IMG/VR virus record: IMGVR_UViG_3300028115_000129
Span: 1 to 22,640 of that record
Strand: one strand, 5' to 3'
DNA from: a virus
Length of the DNA stretch: 22,640 bases
Below, piece by piece: positions 1-9,600 of this stretch; the stretch's first letter is position 1; each line of letters opens with the position of its first letter. A program made the translations under genes and the position numbers. A model generated the notes under the pieces. That model saw only the letters and a program-made list of their open reading frames with translations. It searched no databases and was not told the DNA's origin.

Positions 1-265
1 CAGCGGATTTTTCTTTATGAATCTTGGGTACTTCAGGACCTAGTTGCAAGTCTCGGACTCTTGATACTTCGGGCGGGCCAATATGACTCTCGTTGGACAT
101 TACTTCCTTCAAGTAATCATATGAGGATGCTGAATAAAGATTGTGATCTTTATCTTTTCCTCTTTGATGTGTCGGTAAACTTTCGTAGTCCTGTTGAAAA
201 AACCACTCAATATATGGTTCTAGTATTTCAATAAGTTCTGGATTAATTGAATCTAATATCTTCAT
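1..265 (-). CDS. Unrecognised gene running off the left edge (N-terminal 88 codons)
   Basis: An open frame from ATG 265-263 runs to the window edge without a stop. It starts MKILDSINPELIEILEPYIE, then WFFQQDYESLPTHQRGKDKD, YSASSYDYLKEVMSNESHIG and PPEVSRVRDLQLGPEVPKI. The protein is acidic and polar, with no signal peptide or membrane span in the visible part. The ATG overlaps the last 23 bases of the glycosyltransferase gene in another frame, without a strong Shine-Dalgarno, so it probably depends on coupled translation. Codon use resembles its neighbours. I do not recognise a family from 88 residues. The context suggests it belongs to the same small cassette as the glycosyltransferase. Confidence 0.7.
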   Translation of the reverse strand, partial: MKILDSINPELIEILEPYIEWFFQQDYESLPTHQRGKDKDHNLYSASSYDYLKEVMSNESHIGPPEVSRVRDLQLGPEVPKIHKEKSA

Positions 266-956
266 TATTTAAAAGTTCTCGGTCAGGTATAGTATAATGT
301 AGAATCACTCTTTCACTTCCCTGCAATTCGTTATCAAAATATCCCCACACAAAATTCCATCTCGCATCGGGCTGTGGGAATTCCCCAACTTTTACATTCT
401 GTTCTGTTTTATTTAGCAAGTACCACATGCTGAATGTATCCCACTTTCTCACTTCCCAAGGGTAAGGATCTGATACCCAATTAGGTTTGTTCTGTTCCAT
501 AAACTGGTCATACCAATCATCCATCAACTTAAAAGTTTGTGGGTTGCTTTTATATATGAACAATCCGCAATGATAAATCATTTCTTCTGTGTCAGACAGT
601 TTTGTTATTTTAGCATTGTATGGACGATTACGGGTAAACAAAATATCATTTTCTTCAATATAATCAAAAGCAATTGCAATGTCTTCATGCTCAATAACAG
701 TATCAGCATCTATATACATTGTAACATCATAGGGTGTTTTTGACAATGCCCACAACTTTGCTCTGATATTTTCAGGGCAGCCTTCAGTGATAACTTGGTC
801 AAACATTTCATAGTCTTCTGGCTCAACCCAAAAGTCATGTGTGAATAGAGTTATCTTAGCCTCGGGATAAAAGTCTAATAAAGATTCTGCGGATTTTTTT
901 GCGGCGTAGTAATATGCTTTATTGACTGAGGCTACATATATGTAGCCTTTATTCAT
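243..956 (-). CDS. GT-A type glycosyltransferase
   Basis: 237 aa. The N-terminal Rossmann-like half (GYIYVASVNKAYYYAAKKSA ESLLDFYPEAKITLFTHD) is followed by ENIRAKLWALSKTPYDVTMY and IDADTVIEHED. D83-A84-D85 is the DxD motif that holds the metal and nucleotide-sugar phosphates in GT-A enzymes. A middle acceptor region follows (YHCGLFIYKSNPQTFKLMDD WYDQF), then VRKWDTFSMWYLL with an acidic residue, and VILHYTIPD, whose His220 fits the third metal ligand of GT8-like retaining enzymes. No signal peptide or membrane segment is evident, so it should act in the infected cell's cytoplasm. It overlaps the 145-aa gene by eight bases and the next gene by 23. Sugar and acceptor are unknown; virion protein or host glycan are the candidates. 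Confidence 0.82.
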   Translation of the reverse strand: MNKGYIYVASVNKAYYYAAKKSAESLLDFYPEAKITLFTHDFWVEPEDYEMFDQVITEGCPENIRAKLWALSKTPYDVTMYIDADTVIEHEDIAIAFDYIEENDILFTRNRPYNAKITKLSDTEEMIYHCGLFIYKSNPQTFKLMDDWYDQFMEQNKPNWVSDPYPWEVRKWDTFSMWYLLNKTEQNVKVGEFPQPDARWNFVWGYFDNELQGSERVILHYTIPDRELLNNEDIRFN

Positions 957-1386
957 TCTTATCTAATTCCTTTTGAATTAGAATTGTTGTGTACGCCTGT
1001 ACTTCTAAGGGTGACTTAGCCTTGCGAATAAGTTTCTTTAGTTCTTTGTTTTCAGAATTTTTTACAGATTCGATTTCAAAGGCTTCAAGTTTCATGTTGA
1101 ATAAGACTTCTTGCTTGTGTCTTTGAAACTTTTGTTCTTCGTGTTCTTTTCTTCTTTCGTGATTTTTCTTTTGTTGTTCTTTGTGTGCTTCTGTCAAAGA
1201 ATCGAGACCATCAATGCCGTACTGCTCAATAACAGCATCGTAATCTTTATTGACACCGCCTTCTGCTTCGGGTCCGGCAATCACATGACATACTGCATAT
1301 TCACCATTGGGTTGCAAAATTTCACAGACTAAATGCCTGTTATCTTTGTTCTGCCAAATTGGATTTCTATATTTTTCTTGCTCCAT
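949..1386 (-). CDS. Unrecognised charged protein downstream of the repeat fibre (145 aa)
   Basis: The N-terminal half (KYRNPIWQNKDNRHLVCEIL, then NGEYAVCHVIAGPEAEGGVN and YDAVIEQYGIDGLDSLTEAH) looks like a small beta domain of a type seen in short proteins next to fibre genes of marine T4-like phages. Residues ~70-100 (KEQQKKNHERRKEHEEQKFQ RHKQE) form a very charged helix, probably a coiled coil. The rest is helical (KELKKLIRKAKSPLEVQAYT). I chose ATG 1386 for its GGAG; the GTG at 1398 would add four residues. Its end overlaps the glycosyltransferase start by eight bases, so the two are probably translationally coupled. No function is assigned; fibre chaperone or attachment protein is only a guess from position. 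Confidence 0.8.
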   Translation of the reverse strand: MEQEKYRNPIWQNKDNRHLVCEILQPNGEYAVCHVIAGPEAEGGVNKDYDAVIEQYGIDGLDSLTEAHKEQQKKNHERRKEHEEQKFQRHKQEVLFNMKLEAFEIESVKNSENKELKKLIRKAKSPLEVQAYTTILIQKELDKNE

Positions 1387-1392
1387 CACAAA

Positions 1393-1396
1393 CTCC
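1393..1396 (-). promoter_or_regulatory. Shine-Dalgarno GGAG deciding the ATG start at 1386
   Basis: GGAG is six bases before ATG 1386. The longer frame would begin with a GTG at 1398 that overlaps this site and has no Shine-Dalgarno of its own, so the ATG is preferred. Confidence 0.7.
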
Positions 1397-1417
1397 ACAA
1401 ATTAATAATAATAAAGT

Positions 1418-1425
1418 TATTTATG
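1418..1425 (-). promoter_or_regulatory. Late promoter core CATAAATA before the 145-aa gene
   Basis: It overlaps the stop of the repeat-fibre gene and matches the relaxed NATAAATA form. +1 at 1412 (A) would give a 26-base leader that carries GGAG and leads to the ATG at 1386. It would give the 145-aa gene, the glycosyltransferase and the left-edge gene their own late transcript. Confidence 0.55.
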
Positions 1426-2602
1426 CGATTCTTAAAAACAGTTTTTTAGATTCCTGTGTAGAAGAAGTTGCTTGAACCGTATCGCCAGCATAGTAGCCAG
1501 TATATGTTCCTGAATATGCACCAGTAAAGAAACCAGTGTAGTAACCAGTGTAGGTTCCGGCAAATACTGTACTATACGATCCTGCATATGTTCCTTCATA
1601 CGATCCTTCATAATACCCAGTATATGTACCGTCGAAATAGCCCCCAATAGAGCCCCCGTAAAATAATGTATATGAGCCAGTATAGTTTCCTGCATATGCA
1701 CCAGTGTAATAACCAGTGTAATTTCCAGTGAAGTAACCAGTATAATTACCCGTATAATCGCCTGCAAATGCAGTAGAATATGTACCACTGTATGAACCAG
1801 TATAGTTTCCTGCATATGCTACACTAACAATATCTTTTAACTGATCGGTTAGTGTTTCACCTCTTTGTTGCCAAGTACCACCAGATGTAGGGGCTGAAGT
1901 AGAAACTTCATAGCGACCAATGTTTGTCGCAACTACTCTGTTTCTAAATCTGTTGGTAAGACTTTGTAGTTCAGTATCCGAAAATTCTGCAACACTCTCG
2001 CCGTCAAATTTTGTGAGTGTTCTATTTGTAGCAGAAGCAGGTACTGTTGTTGCGGCAGTTTTTTGCCAAAGATACTTTGTTACAGTAGTTCCGTCAGTCT
2101 GAGTGTCATCAATTTGACCTCGACTGGTCCATGTACCGCCTGCAGGAGCAGATGCAGAAAGCCAATACTGACCAGCCGTATTCGCATCATCTGTAATCAT
2201 TGCATTAATTACATCATCAAGAATTTCAGAATCAATTTCCGCATCCGTTGATTCTACTATCTCTCCGTCAGAGTTTAGTCTTAGCGGTGTAGCAGTTTTA
2301 TTATCCGTTGCTACTCTAGTGTCTTCACCAAATGTATAAACAGTTGTTGACAATCCACCAGCCGCTGGGTGTGTACCAACAGCCTCAGTTCTTGTGCGGT
2401 CTGTAAATGTACCTATCGAGGTGAACCCAGAAGTAAGAGAACCTGTAGTAACTTCAATAGAAGCCGTTCCCACACTACTAGCGAATTCAGTGGTGATAAT
2501 GTTTGCAGTGTAATCCTTTTTTTCTGCGGTAGAAAGTTCCTGCAACCCCGAAATGTTACCTGAAGTTATATCACTTGTTTTTATCTTTAATGGGCCTGCC
2601 AT
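1421..2602 (-). CDS. Fibre-like protein with 28 Y-x-G-x tetrapeptide repeats (393 aa)
   Basis: Residues 1-145 begin AGPLKIKTSDITSGNISGLQ, a polar N-terminus that may attach to the virion. Two related segments follow: QYWLSASAPAGGTWTSRG (145-162) and RYEVSTSAPTSGGTWQQRG (230-248), a motif common in marine phage fibres. Residues 263-374 are 28 consecutive tetrapeptides of Y/F-x-G-x with no phase break. The last 19 residues (DTVQATSSTQ ... KLFLRIA) are a distinct cap. The repeats probably form an extended beta fibre with stacked aromatic rows. Four NYT tripeptides occur in the repeats. The start is ATG 2602, with AAAGGG about 11-12 bases upstream. Likely a tail or neck fibre; the receptor is unknown. 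Confidence 0.85.
   Translation of the reverse strand: MAGPLKIKTSDITSGNISGLQELSTAEKKDYTANIITTEFASSVGTASIEVTTGSLTSGFTSIGTFTDRTRTEAVGTHPAAGGLSTTVYTFGEDTRVATDNKTATPLRLNSDGEIVESTDAEIDSEILDDVINAMITDDANTAGQYWLSASAPAGGTWTSRGQIDDTQTDGTTVTKYLWQKTAATTVPASATNRTLTKFDGESVAEFSDTELQSLTNRFRNRVVATNIGRYEVSTSAPTSGGTWQQRGETLTDQLKDIVSVAYAGNYTGSYSGTYSTAFAGDYTGNYTGYFTGNYTGYYTGAYAGNYTGSYTLFYGGSIGGYFDGTYTGYYEGSYEGTYAGSYSTVFAGTYTGYYTGFFTGAYSGTYTGYYAGDTVQATSSTQESKKLFLRIA
1481..1816 (-). repeat. 336-bp coding array of 28 twelve-base units (Y-x-G-x)
   Basis: It encodes residues 263-374. Position 1 of each unit is Tyr or Phe except one Ile (IGGY), and position 3 is Gly except in YSTA, YTLF and YSTV. The 12-base periodicity is visible on the plus strand as recurring 'ccagtgta/ccagtata' strings. 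Variation at synonymous positions shows the array is old or selected at the protein level, not a fresh slippage product. Confidence 0.9.
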
Positions 2603-2620
2603 TTAAATATCACCCTTTTA

Positions 2621-3472
2621 TTAGTTTACTAGTGTACCGCTAGAATCATATACTGCTAACGGTCTGTGTACTCTCCAATCTGTAGCATCTTTACAAGAAA
2701 GTGTGAAAGATGTATTAGCGGGCAAAGTAATAGGAACATTAGCACTTCCGCCATCAATTGTATCAGAAGAACCAGGATATAATTTACAGTCTGTGCTTGT
2801 TGTATTGAAAACTGTTACTGTTCTTCCTGCAAGTGCAGTTGGAAGTTTTACGCCCTGTGTGCTTGCCGCGTTTGTTGTGATTACACTCAATGTTTCGCTG
2901 AGTTGTGTTGCTCCAGCTTGATCTGAACCAGCAGTACCTACTGAGGCTGTCACACCATAATTTATATGACCACCGATAGTAGCATCACCAGATGTTGTAA
3001 CCGTTGTGACATCTAGGTCGTCTAAATCAGGAAGAGTTCTTTGCCATTGAGTTGCACTTACTGCGATTGCTTCAAAGACATTATCAGGTCTAAGCACAAT
3101 AGGTGCATTCAAAGATCCGCCGTCAATAGATTCGCTTGATGCAGGGTAAACTTTGATGTCTGCTGATGTAGAGTTATAAACTGTGATTTTAAGACCGGTT
3201 GATGCGTCAGGAAGAACCACGCCTTCGTTGGCAGATGCTGTCTGCACAATATTATAAGTTTTAGTCAGAGCAGTACCGGTGCCCTGTGTGGTGCCAGCCG
3301 CCGTAACAGAAGCGTCCAACCCGGCAACCAGATCGCCTGTAAAAGTCAAATCGCCTACTGAAATATCATCAGAGGCTTCATACTTTGCAGTGTTTAGGTT
3401 GGTAAAGTTAGTATCTACTTCCGTATTAGTAAGTGGACTACCTTTACCAGCTCTTGTAGTTAAAGTTGCCAT
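2621..3472 (-). CDS. Fibre-like structural protein with a tandem internal duplication (283 aa)
   Basis: The N-terminus TTRAGKGSPLTNTEVDTNFT NLN is a motif widespread at the start of tail-fibre and other appendage proteins of marine phages, probably a virion attachment peptide. Two copies of a ~92-residue beta domain follow, residues ~57-148 and ~179-271. Aligned landmarks are EGVVLPDASTGLKITVYNST / QGVKLPTALAGRTVTVFNTT, then VYPASSESIDGGSLNAPIVL / LYPGSSDTIDGGSANVPITL, and TQWQRTLP / TDWRVHRP. A short spacer (TTVTTSGDATIGGHINYG) separates them. It is probably a trimeric fibre segment or decoration protein. ATG 3472 is preceded by AGGA eight bases upstream. Receptor specificity cannot be inferred. 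Confidence 0.85.
   Translation of the reverse strand: MATLTTRAGKGSPLTNTEVDTNFTNLNTAKYEASDDISVGDLTFTGDLVAGLDASVTAAGTTQGTGTALTKTYNIVQTASANEGVVLPDASTGLKITVYNSTSADIKVYPASSESIDGGSLNAPIVLRPDNVFEAIAVSATQWQRTLPDLDDLDVTTVTTSGDATIGGHINYGVTASVGTAGSDQAGATQLSETLSVITTNAASTQGVKLPTALAGRTVTVFNTTSTDCKLYPGSSDTIDGGSANVPITLPANTSFTLSCKDATDWRVHRPLAVYDSSGTLVN
2660..2938 (-). repeat. Second copy of the duplicated domain in the 283-aa protein
   Basis: Residues ~179-271, about the same length as the first copy, with a Cys in CKLYP where the first has IKVYP, so the copies have diverged. Confidence 0.8.
3029..3304 (-). repeat. First copy of the duplicated domain in the 283-aa protein
   Basis: Residues ~57-148. Shares I/L-YP-x-SS-x-(S/T)IDGGS-x-N-(A/V)PI-(V/T)L with the second copy. 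Confidence 0.8.
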
Positions 3473-3481
3473 TTAGTTATC

Positions 3482-3682
3482 CTAGTTCTTTTCGATTAAA
3501 AATTGTAATGCTTTTTTAATTTCAGTAAGCTCTGATTTCAAACTATTTATATCATCCGTAATTTCATCAACCTTACCGAAAGCCCTTTTTTGTTTTCTAT
3601 ATTTAGCAAGCGCAGAGGGGTCTTGATTTTCAAATACCCCCGGCTCTACTTCTTTATATTTTAAATTTTCTACTGAATCCAT
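3482..3682 (-). CDS. Small coiled-coil protein (66 aa)
   Basis: 66 aa, highly charged. Residues ~1-38 (KYKEVEPGVFENQDPSALAK YRKQKRAF) are polar. Residues ~39-64 (DEITDDINSLKSELTEIKKA LQFLIE) show a heptad pattern of I/L residues expected of a coiled coil. The start lies two bases after the stop of the 2215-aa gene (TAA-TT-ATG), so it is probably translationally coupled. Small proteins of this shape occur near large tail genes of marine T4-like phages. I cannot assign a role; a trimerisation or chaperone function for the fibre proteins next to it is a guess. Confidence 0.75.
   Translation of the reverse strand: MDSVENLKYKEVEPGVFENQDPSALAKYRKQKRAFGKVDEITDDINSLKSELTEIKKALQFLIEKN
3544..3551 (-). 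promoter_or_regulatory. Late promoter core TATAAATA inside the 66-aa gene
   Basis: A perfect TATAAATA, followed by GTTTGA as in the copy at 10471-10464. +1 would be 3538 (A), giving a 66-base leader to the 283-aa fibre-like gene at 3472. It is intragenic, so function is uncertain. Confidence 0.42.
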
Positions 3683-3684
3683 AA

Positions 3685-6600
3685 TTAAGCCTGCATCGCT
3701 ATTGCTCTAAGATTTTTCACTGCGGGAACATTGCATGTGTTATCTGTAATTAACACAACCTTCACAGCGAAATCCTTAAAGCGATTAAATGTTATTTGGC
3801 TTACCGCAGCCGTTGCAGTTGCACCAGAGCCGCCGCCACCACTTAGAGTGATTGTAGGAGCACTGGTGTAACCTCTACCCGGTTCTGTAACTGTAATATC
3901 AACAACAGCTCCACCAGAAATTTTTGCAATAGCTTCTGCGGGCTTCCAAGCACCTCCACCAGAGAACAGAACCGTTGGCGCCGTTGTATAACCAGAGCCT
4001 CCTGCTGTAACTGATATTGAGCTAACTCTGTCTGCTACATACTCTAAAGTATCTCCTGCGACACCCCCAAGACCAACATTATCTGAACCTCTTTCGGGTA
4101 GAGTGTAAAGAGTTTCAACAAATGCTGAAGGATTCTTTAGATTCTCTCTATTGCTTTCTAGTTCCACCCAATACAAGTCTTCTCTAAAATCAGCATCGTC
4201 TTCTGCGGCTTTAAACTTAGCATACACTTTTACATCTGCATCATTTGGAACTCGTTGATCCAAATAAACTCTCAAATCTTCTGCTAAGTTTGCTTTGCTA
4301 AGACGAACAATTTTAGAAATATATTTACAATCTGCATCTCCACCATATCTTTCTTCTTCATTAGTAACAACATCGTTAATGATGTGCTTATCAAGGTTAA
4401 GCGCCGCCCTAGTGACATCAATAACGGGAGAAAGATAATTAGTATTCGTGTAAAAATCAACTTCTACCTTGAGAGATTTTGCCCCAGAAAAAGTGGAGCT
4501 CTCATTAGAATATGAGTAAATCGCACTTTCGCTCGGAGCCATCGCTGAGTCAGTTTCAGGCAAATCAACCGCTGTTGTTCCTGGCACTGCAACACCTGTG
4601 CTTTGAGTTGGGTAATATTTAAAGTTCAGTTTGCTTGTATTATGAACAATTGTTGTAAAGTTATAAATTGCTTTGTTGTAGACATTGTTATCCACAGAAA
4701 CAATTTCTGCCTGAGAAGTTCCTGAACCGACAATATCACCTGCTGAGAATGTGCCCTTAGTGACAGTAACTTCACACTCAGTCTGTCTGTTTAGGAATTC
4801 ATTTACACTAGCATTTTTTACAACAATAGTAAATGTAGCACCACTACCAGAGCCAGTTGTGCTTGACTGTGTTACTGCACTTGCAGGATCCTCAGTGTAA
4901 CCGCTACCCATATCTCCAATACTAAAGTCCGTAATTGCACCAGAAGATACGGCATCGACAATAATTGTCAATCCAGTGCCATTTCCAAAAGAGTTCAGAG
5001 TAATAACATCACTTACTGCATAACCAGAGCCCCCTCCTGCTAGAGTGACATCAAAAGAGTGAAGTTCATCGATGGCAGAGAAGAAACCGTTAGTAAAGTT
5101 TGTCATGCTCCAGTAATCGGTATCTTCATTATTAAGTATCGCGGTACCTCCAACTGGAGAAAACTTAGCTCTATTAATAACATACTTGACATCTTCTGCC
5201 TGCTTAGGACTCCAAGATCGATCATTTGAAGAAGTAAACAAGACTCCTGCCACAGAATCGCCTGCCTGAATTCTTTGTGTAGTTCCTAATTTACTTTGTC
5301 CTAACTCAGATACCCAAATATTGTAACCTGGGTCATTTGCTTGAGGTTTTAGTACAAAACAATATTCTTGTTCAGGAGACAAGAACACCGGTGACGGGAA
5401 TGTAAACTTAGTTGCACTAGTAGCATCTTCTGAAATAGATACTTGAGAAGGTGTCAGTACAACCTCTCCATAAGGAATAACATCAGAACCAGGGTATCCA
5501 TTAACCACATTGCGAAGTTCTAATGTGATATTATTCGTGCTTGACTTAGTTCTAAAGAATATATCAATATCAGTTATGAAAGCCCCATGACCGTTATTCA
5601 CAAAAAATGTTTGAGCGATGGGATCGGCCCAACCAGCGCCGCCGAACCAATTCCAGTCGAAATCTTCCCATTCTATTTGAAAGTCGTTGGGAATATCGAC
5701 CGCCGGATTATCCACTACCGGCGAGACTGAGTTATTGACCGGATTCTCTTCCGCTGACGGTTGATCCGGCGGGGGTAAAGGAGTTTCTCCAGCACCCTCA
5801 AGAATCGTAAAGCCCTCGTTAATATTTCTTTGAGATGTGCTTGTAGTTACCGCTGTGGACTGTTGTAACGAAACCCCTGTTGTAACGGAACCAATAGTTC
5901 TTGATCCGTTATTAACAAAATTCATCGTTACATTAGGTCTTTGCGTAAATAAACTTGTATTTTCTTTTGTGTAATTACCAGAAATAAACTGAGAGAATAC
6001 AGTATTACAAGAAGAAGTTACAAACCCTTCTCTGTTTTCGATATCGTCTGAAACAATAATCATTTTGTTTCCTAGAAGATATCTTCCTGAAGGTACATAT
6101 ATGTCTAAGATTAACGAGCCATCTGGGTCAGATACGACATAATCATTTGCAGAGCTTCTACTCCAGTCACAACTTTGTCCATTTTCGTCAGTACCAAATC
6201 CTTGTATTGAGGCATTGCTGTTCATCTTTGTAGTTGTAGACAGCCCATCCCAATAAGAAGTTTTTACTTTTCTGACTCTCGCAACAGTACTACCAGACAA
6301 GTTGGTAGAACCGGTTATTCTATCTCCGGGGTCGCCGCCATCAAAGAACACATAAAATCTTGTACTCGGCTTTAAGTTTCTACAATCAACTCTAAATCTC
6401 AACTGAGGAATATAGCTGTTGAAAGCAATGCCATTTACATAATCAAAGCTACCTTCAAATCTATTTCCCAAATTACCTGAAGTATTTACATTAAGGACTT
6501 CATTGACTTGTGTAAGTGTAGCATTAGATACAGTTAAGTTAGATGTAGTAACCGCTACTGAAGTGCTGGTGTATTCAATATCAGCAGTGTTCCTAATGGT

Positions 6601-9600
6601 ATCTCCAATGATTTCACCTTCTTCATTCAATAAAGGATTACCATTAGCATCTACCTCTGTTGAATCCGGTATTATTGTTTCTTCAAATGCACCTTTATCA
6701 ACAAATGTTGTTGTACTAGTTGCACTGGAAGTAGTAGTTTGCGTAGTAGGAACAGGAGTTCCCATTATAACATTGCTTCGTGTAACACCCGAATTGCCTA
6801 AGTTAGTAAACGCATTTCTGAGGGCTTCTGCTGAACCAGTTTGAACAATAGTATTTTGTGCAGTGTTTCCGCTCTGATTCCATCTAGTAACAGATGGGGG
6901 ATATGCATTTGCTTTACCTGTGTAGTCGAACAGCAAATCTCCAACAAGATTTCTCGGCTTCGATGCAAAACGATTCTCAGAAAACAATTCTGTCGTATAT
7001 GGGAGTGTAACAAGATTACCTGTTTTTACGGTGTTGGTAGAAGCCGCACTGTTATACTGAAGTTCAACATGAGTATTAGTTACTCTAGGACCGCCTTCAA
7101 AATATTGTTCGTCTATACCAAAATCTAAATCAGCATCAGATACCTGCATTAGGTCTGTATTGTTGAATGTATCAACAAAAAATCCATTTTTAAATCTGTC
7201 AAGACCATTTGCGTCTGTGATGTTTTTATTAGCAGTAGCAGTTTTTATAAAGTTCAAAGAAGAGTAATACTCCAGTCTTTGAATTCTTTTCTCAATAGAA
7301 GCAATGTCTTGCATTGTATATCTTCTATTCTGCTTAACATCAAGTTTTACTTGAAGATCCTCTCTTCCATACTGTTCTGCTAGAAGATTAGGAATAGAAG
7401 GATAAGCAGGAATGTAAATATCTGCAAGAGCCATACACTTTGGCGGCTTTAATGGGGGAACCGGATTGTTGTTCGGTTTACCCTCAATGTTAAGAACCTT
7501 TCCGCTGTCCTGTAAGACAATTGTATCAACTCTTCCTAACCAATATTCACCGTCAGTAACATAAGATTCTCTGGGCATCGGGAATTGATACCCGCCACTA
7601 ATAGTTCTAAAATTGAAATTAGCAGTTGGGTTTTCAGTAGCCGTTCCAATTGTTGTAGCATCGCTTGCTGTATTTACAATATAAGGTCTAAAATCAATGC
7701 AGTCTCGCAAATCATATAGAACAGATCCTTCTTTCAAGTGCAAGGGAATTTCATATGTGTAAAAGCTAGGATTAGCGGCAGTCAGTTCATCTGCCGGGTA
7801 TGAATCAACACAGAAATAAGTAGATTGACTCCCAGCATAGTTAGGATCCAAGTAGTGCAATTCTACTAGAATCTTCTTATTCGTTACATCTAGGCTGCCT
7901 CTTTTTATTAATTTAGAGTGACCATAATAGTTATCTGTTTGTCCATTACCATGAATGAACAAGTCTTTGTAGTTAGTAGTAGTGTTGTCATAAGTATCGC
8001 CGACATATACACCTACAATTTTATAAACATTACAAAGACCTAAATTCCATGGACCTGAATTTCCTTCAGGGTGTGTTGCTGTGTCAATTTTAACAAATCT
8101 AGATTTAAGTGCATTTAGAGGAACCGGTGTCGTATCTGTTTGTTTTACCTTAACATAAAATTTTACATCTGCTGTATTAGATAATATCGTACCTATATCA
8201 AATTGCATTGAAGTAGGACCAGCACTTGTAAAGTGAGATTCCTGTAAATCAAAAATCTGTCCAGCCGCATATGATGTACCATCAACAGTGACGGCTTCTT
8301 TGAAAATCATAATCCATTCATCATCCAACTGTGTCTGAGAAGGAGTTGTAGAATATGGGAAAGACTTGGTTCCACTCACACTAATTGTAGTGGTGCCTGT
8401 TGTTGTAAATGTCGCATCAAACTCTTCTTGATATGTAAAAGAGTTATCATATGTGTTAATGGGATCAACTCCAATAGTCTTCATCGCCTTAGCAGGCATT
8501 TTGAAAACCATTTGATTTCTTGCTTGATTAAATAGAATTGGAGAACCTACTCTATTATCAATAAGAACATCACCAGAGCCGTTAAAATTTGTTGTGTCCG
8601 ATGTAAAGTGAACGGAACGAATATCTGATAAAGCAGAGGAACCCATACGAATATCGTAAAGATACAGTCTGTATACTGCACTAGGTGACCCAGGATCACC
8701 ACTTTCTCTCGCAACATGTCTTACTCTAGCAGTTCCTACAGGGCTTGCCGGAGCCGCTACTGCACCAAATGTGCTACTTCTTGATGTTCCCAATGCATCA
8801 ACAATAAATGTTAAAGCAGGCGCACCGCCATTACCCAGTCTAGCATCAGGAATTGTGATCGTTTCAGTTGCAATAAATCCAGTGCCGCCTTCGATAATCT
8901 CTACTGTAGCCGCGCCGTTTTCATCAACACGGATCAAAAACTTTGCATCTGTTCCAGCACCACTAGTTGTGTAAGCACCAGGGCTGATTATATAAACGCC
9001 GAGTACTCGTAATGACTCTGCACCGGATATTGAAGTTACAGAAAGAATACCTGTAGTTGACATGTGAGCATTAAGTTCAGATGAACCAAATACAACCTGA
9101 GAAGTACCACTAACATCCCACTCGCCTGCTACATTATTAATGCGAATATAGTTACCATAAGTTGTAGAAGTTGTAATTCCTTCCTGTAACTTATAGTCAT
9201 TACCCTTTCTTACTTTTATATAACTAGGGGCTTCAATTTCTCGCAATCTTCCGTTAACGATGCCTCTTCCATCAGCAACACCCACAGCAAGATAATTAGC
9301 ATCGCCTCCTTGGTCTGCTGTCTTTAATCCACCGTTATCGTCATCCACATCTAAAAGATGTTCTCGGATATTAATCTTAAATTCTTTAATTGAATAGTTT
9401 CCACTTTCTAGGAAAGTTCTTTCGGCAATTCTATCGCCAATTTTACTATACAAGTCTAAATCTTTATCAACAACCGAAGTAGATTTTTTACCATCAATGA
9501 TAGTAAACAAACTTACAAAATTGTCTTCAAGGTCATCATCGAATTCTCTGACAGCTATTTCAGTGTATACTTTATATCTGTCAGCACCTGGTGCATTGAA

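Noticed and set aside
1432-1815. 127-codon minus-strand frame over the repeat array
   Set aside because: It is the shifted frame of the 12-base repeat; the Y-x-G-x frame continues a longer gene with a plausible N-terminus.
1481-1816. CRISPR-like or satellite array
   Set aside because: Units are only 12 bases, contiguous without spacers, and maintained at the protein level with synonymous changes.
5701-5723. Transcription terminator
   Set aside because: The 6-bp GC stem is inside a long coding gene and no T-run follows on either strand.
6503-6844. 113-codon plus-strand frame
   Set aside because: Antisense within the 2215-aa gene, low complexity Val/Ser/Leu, no start signal.
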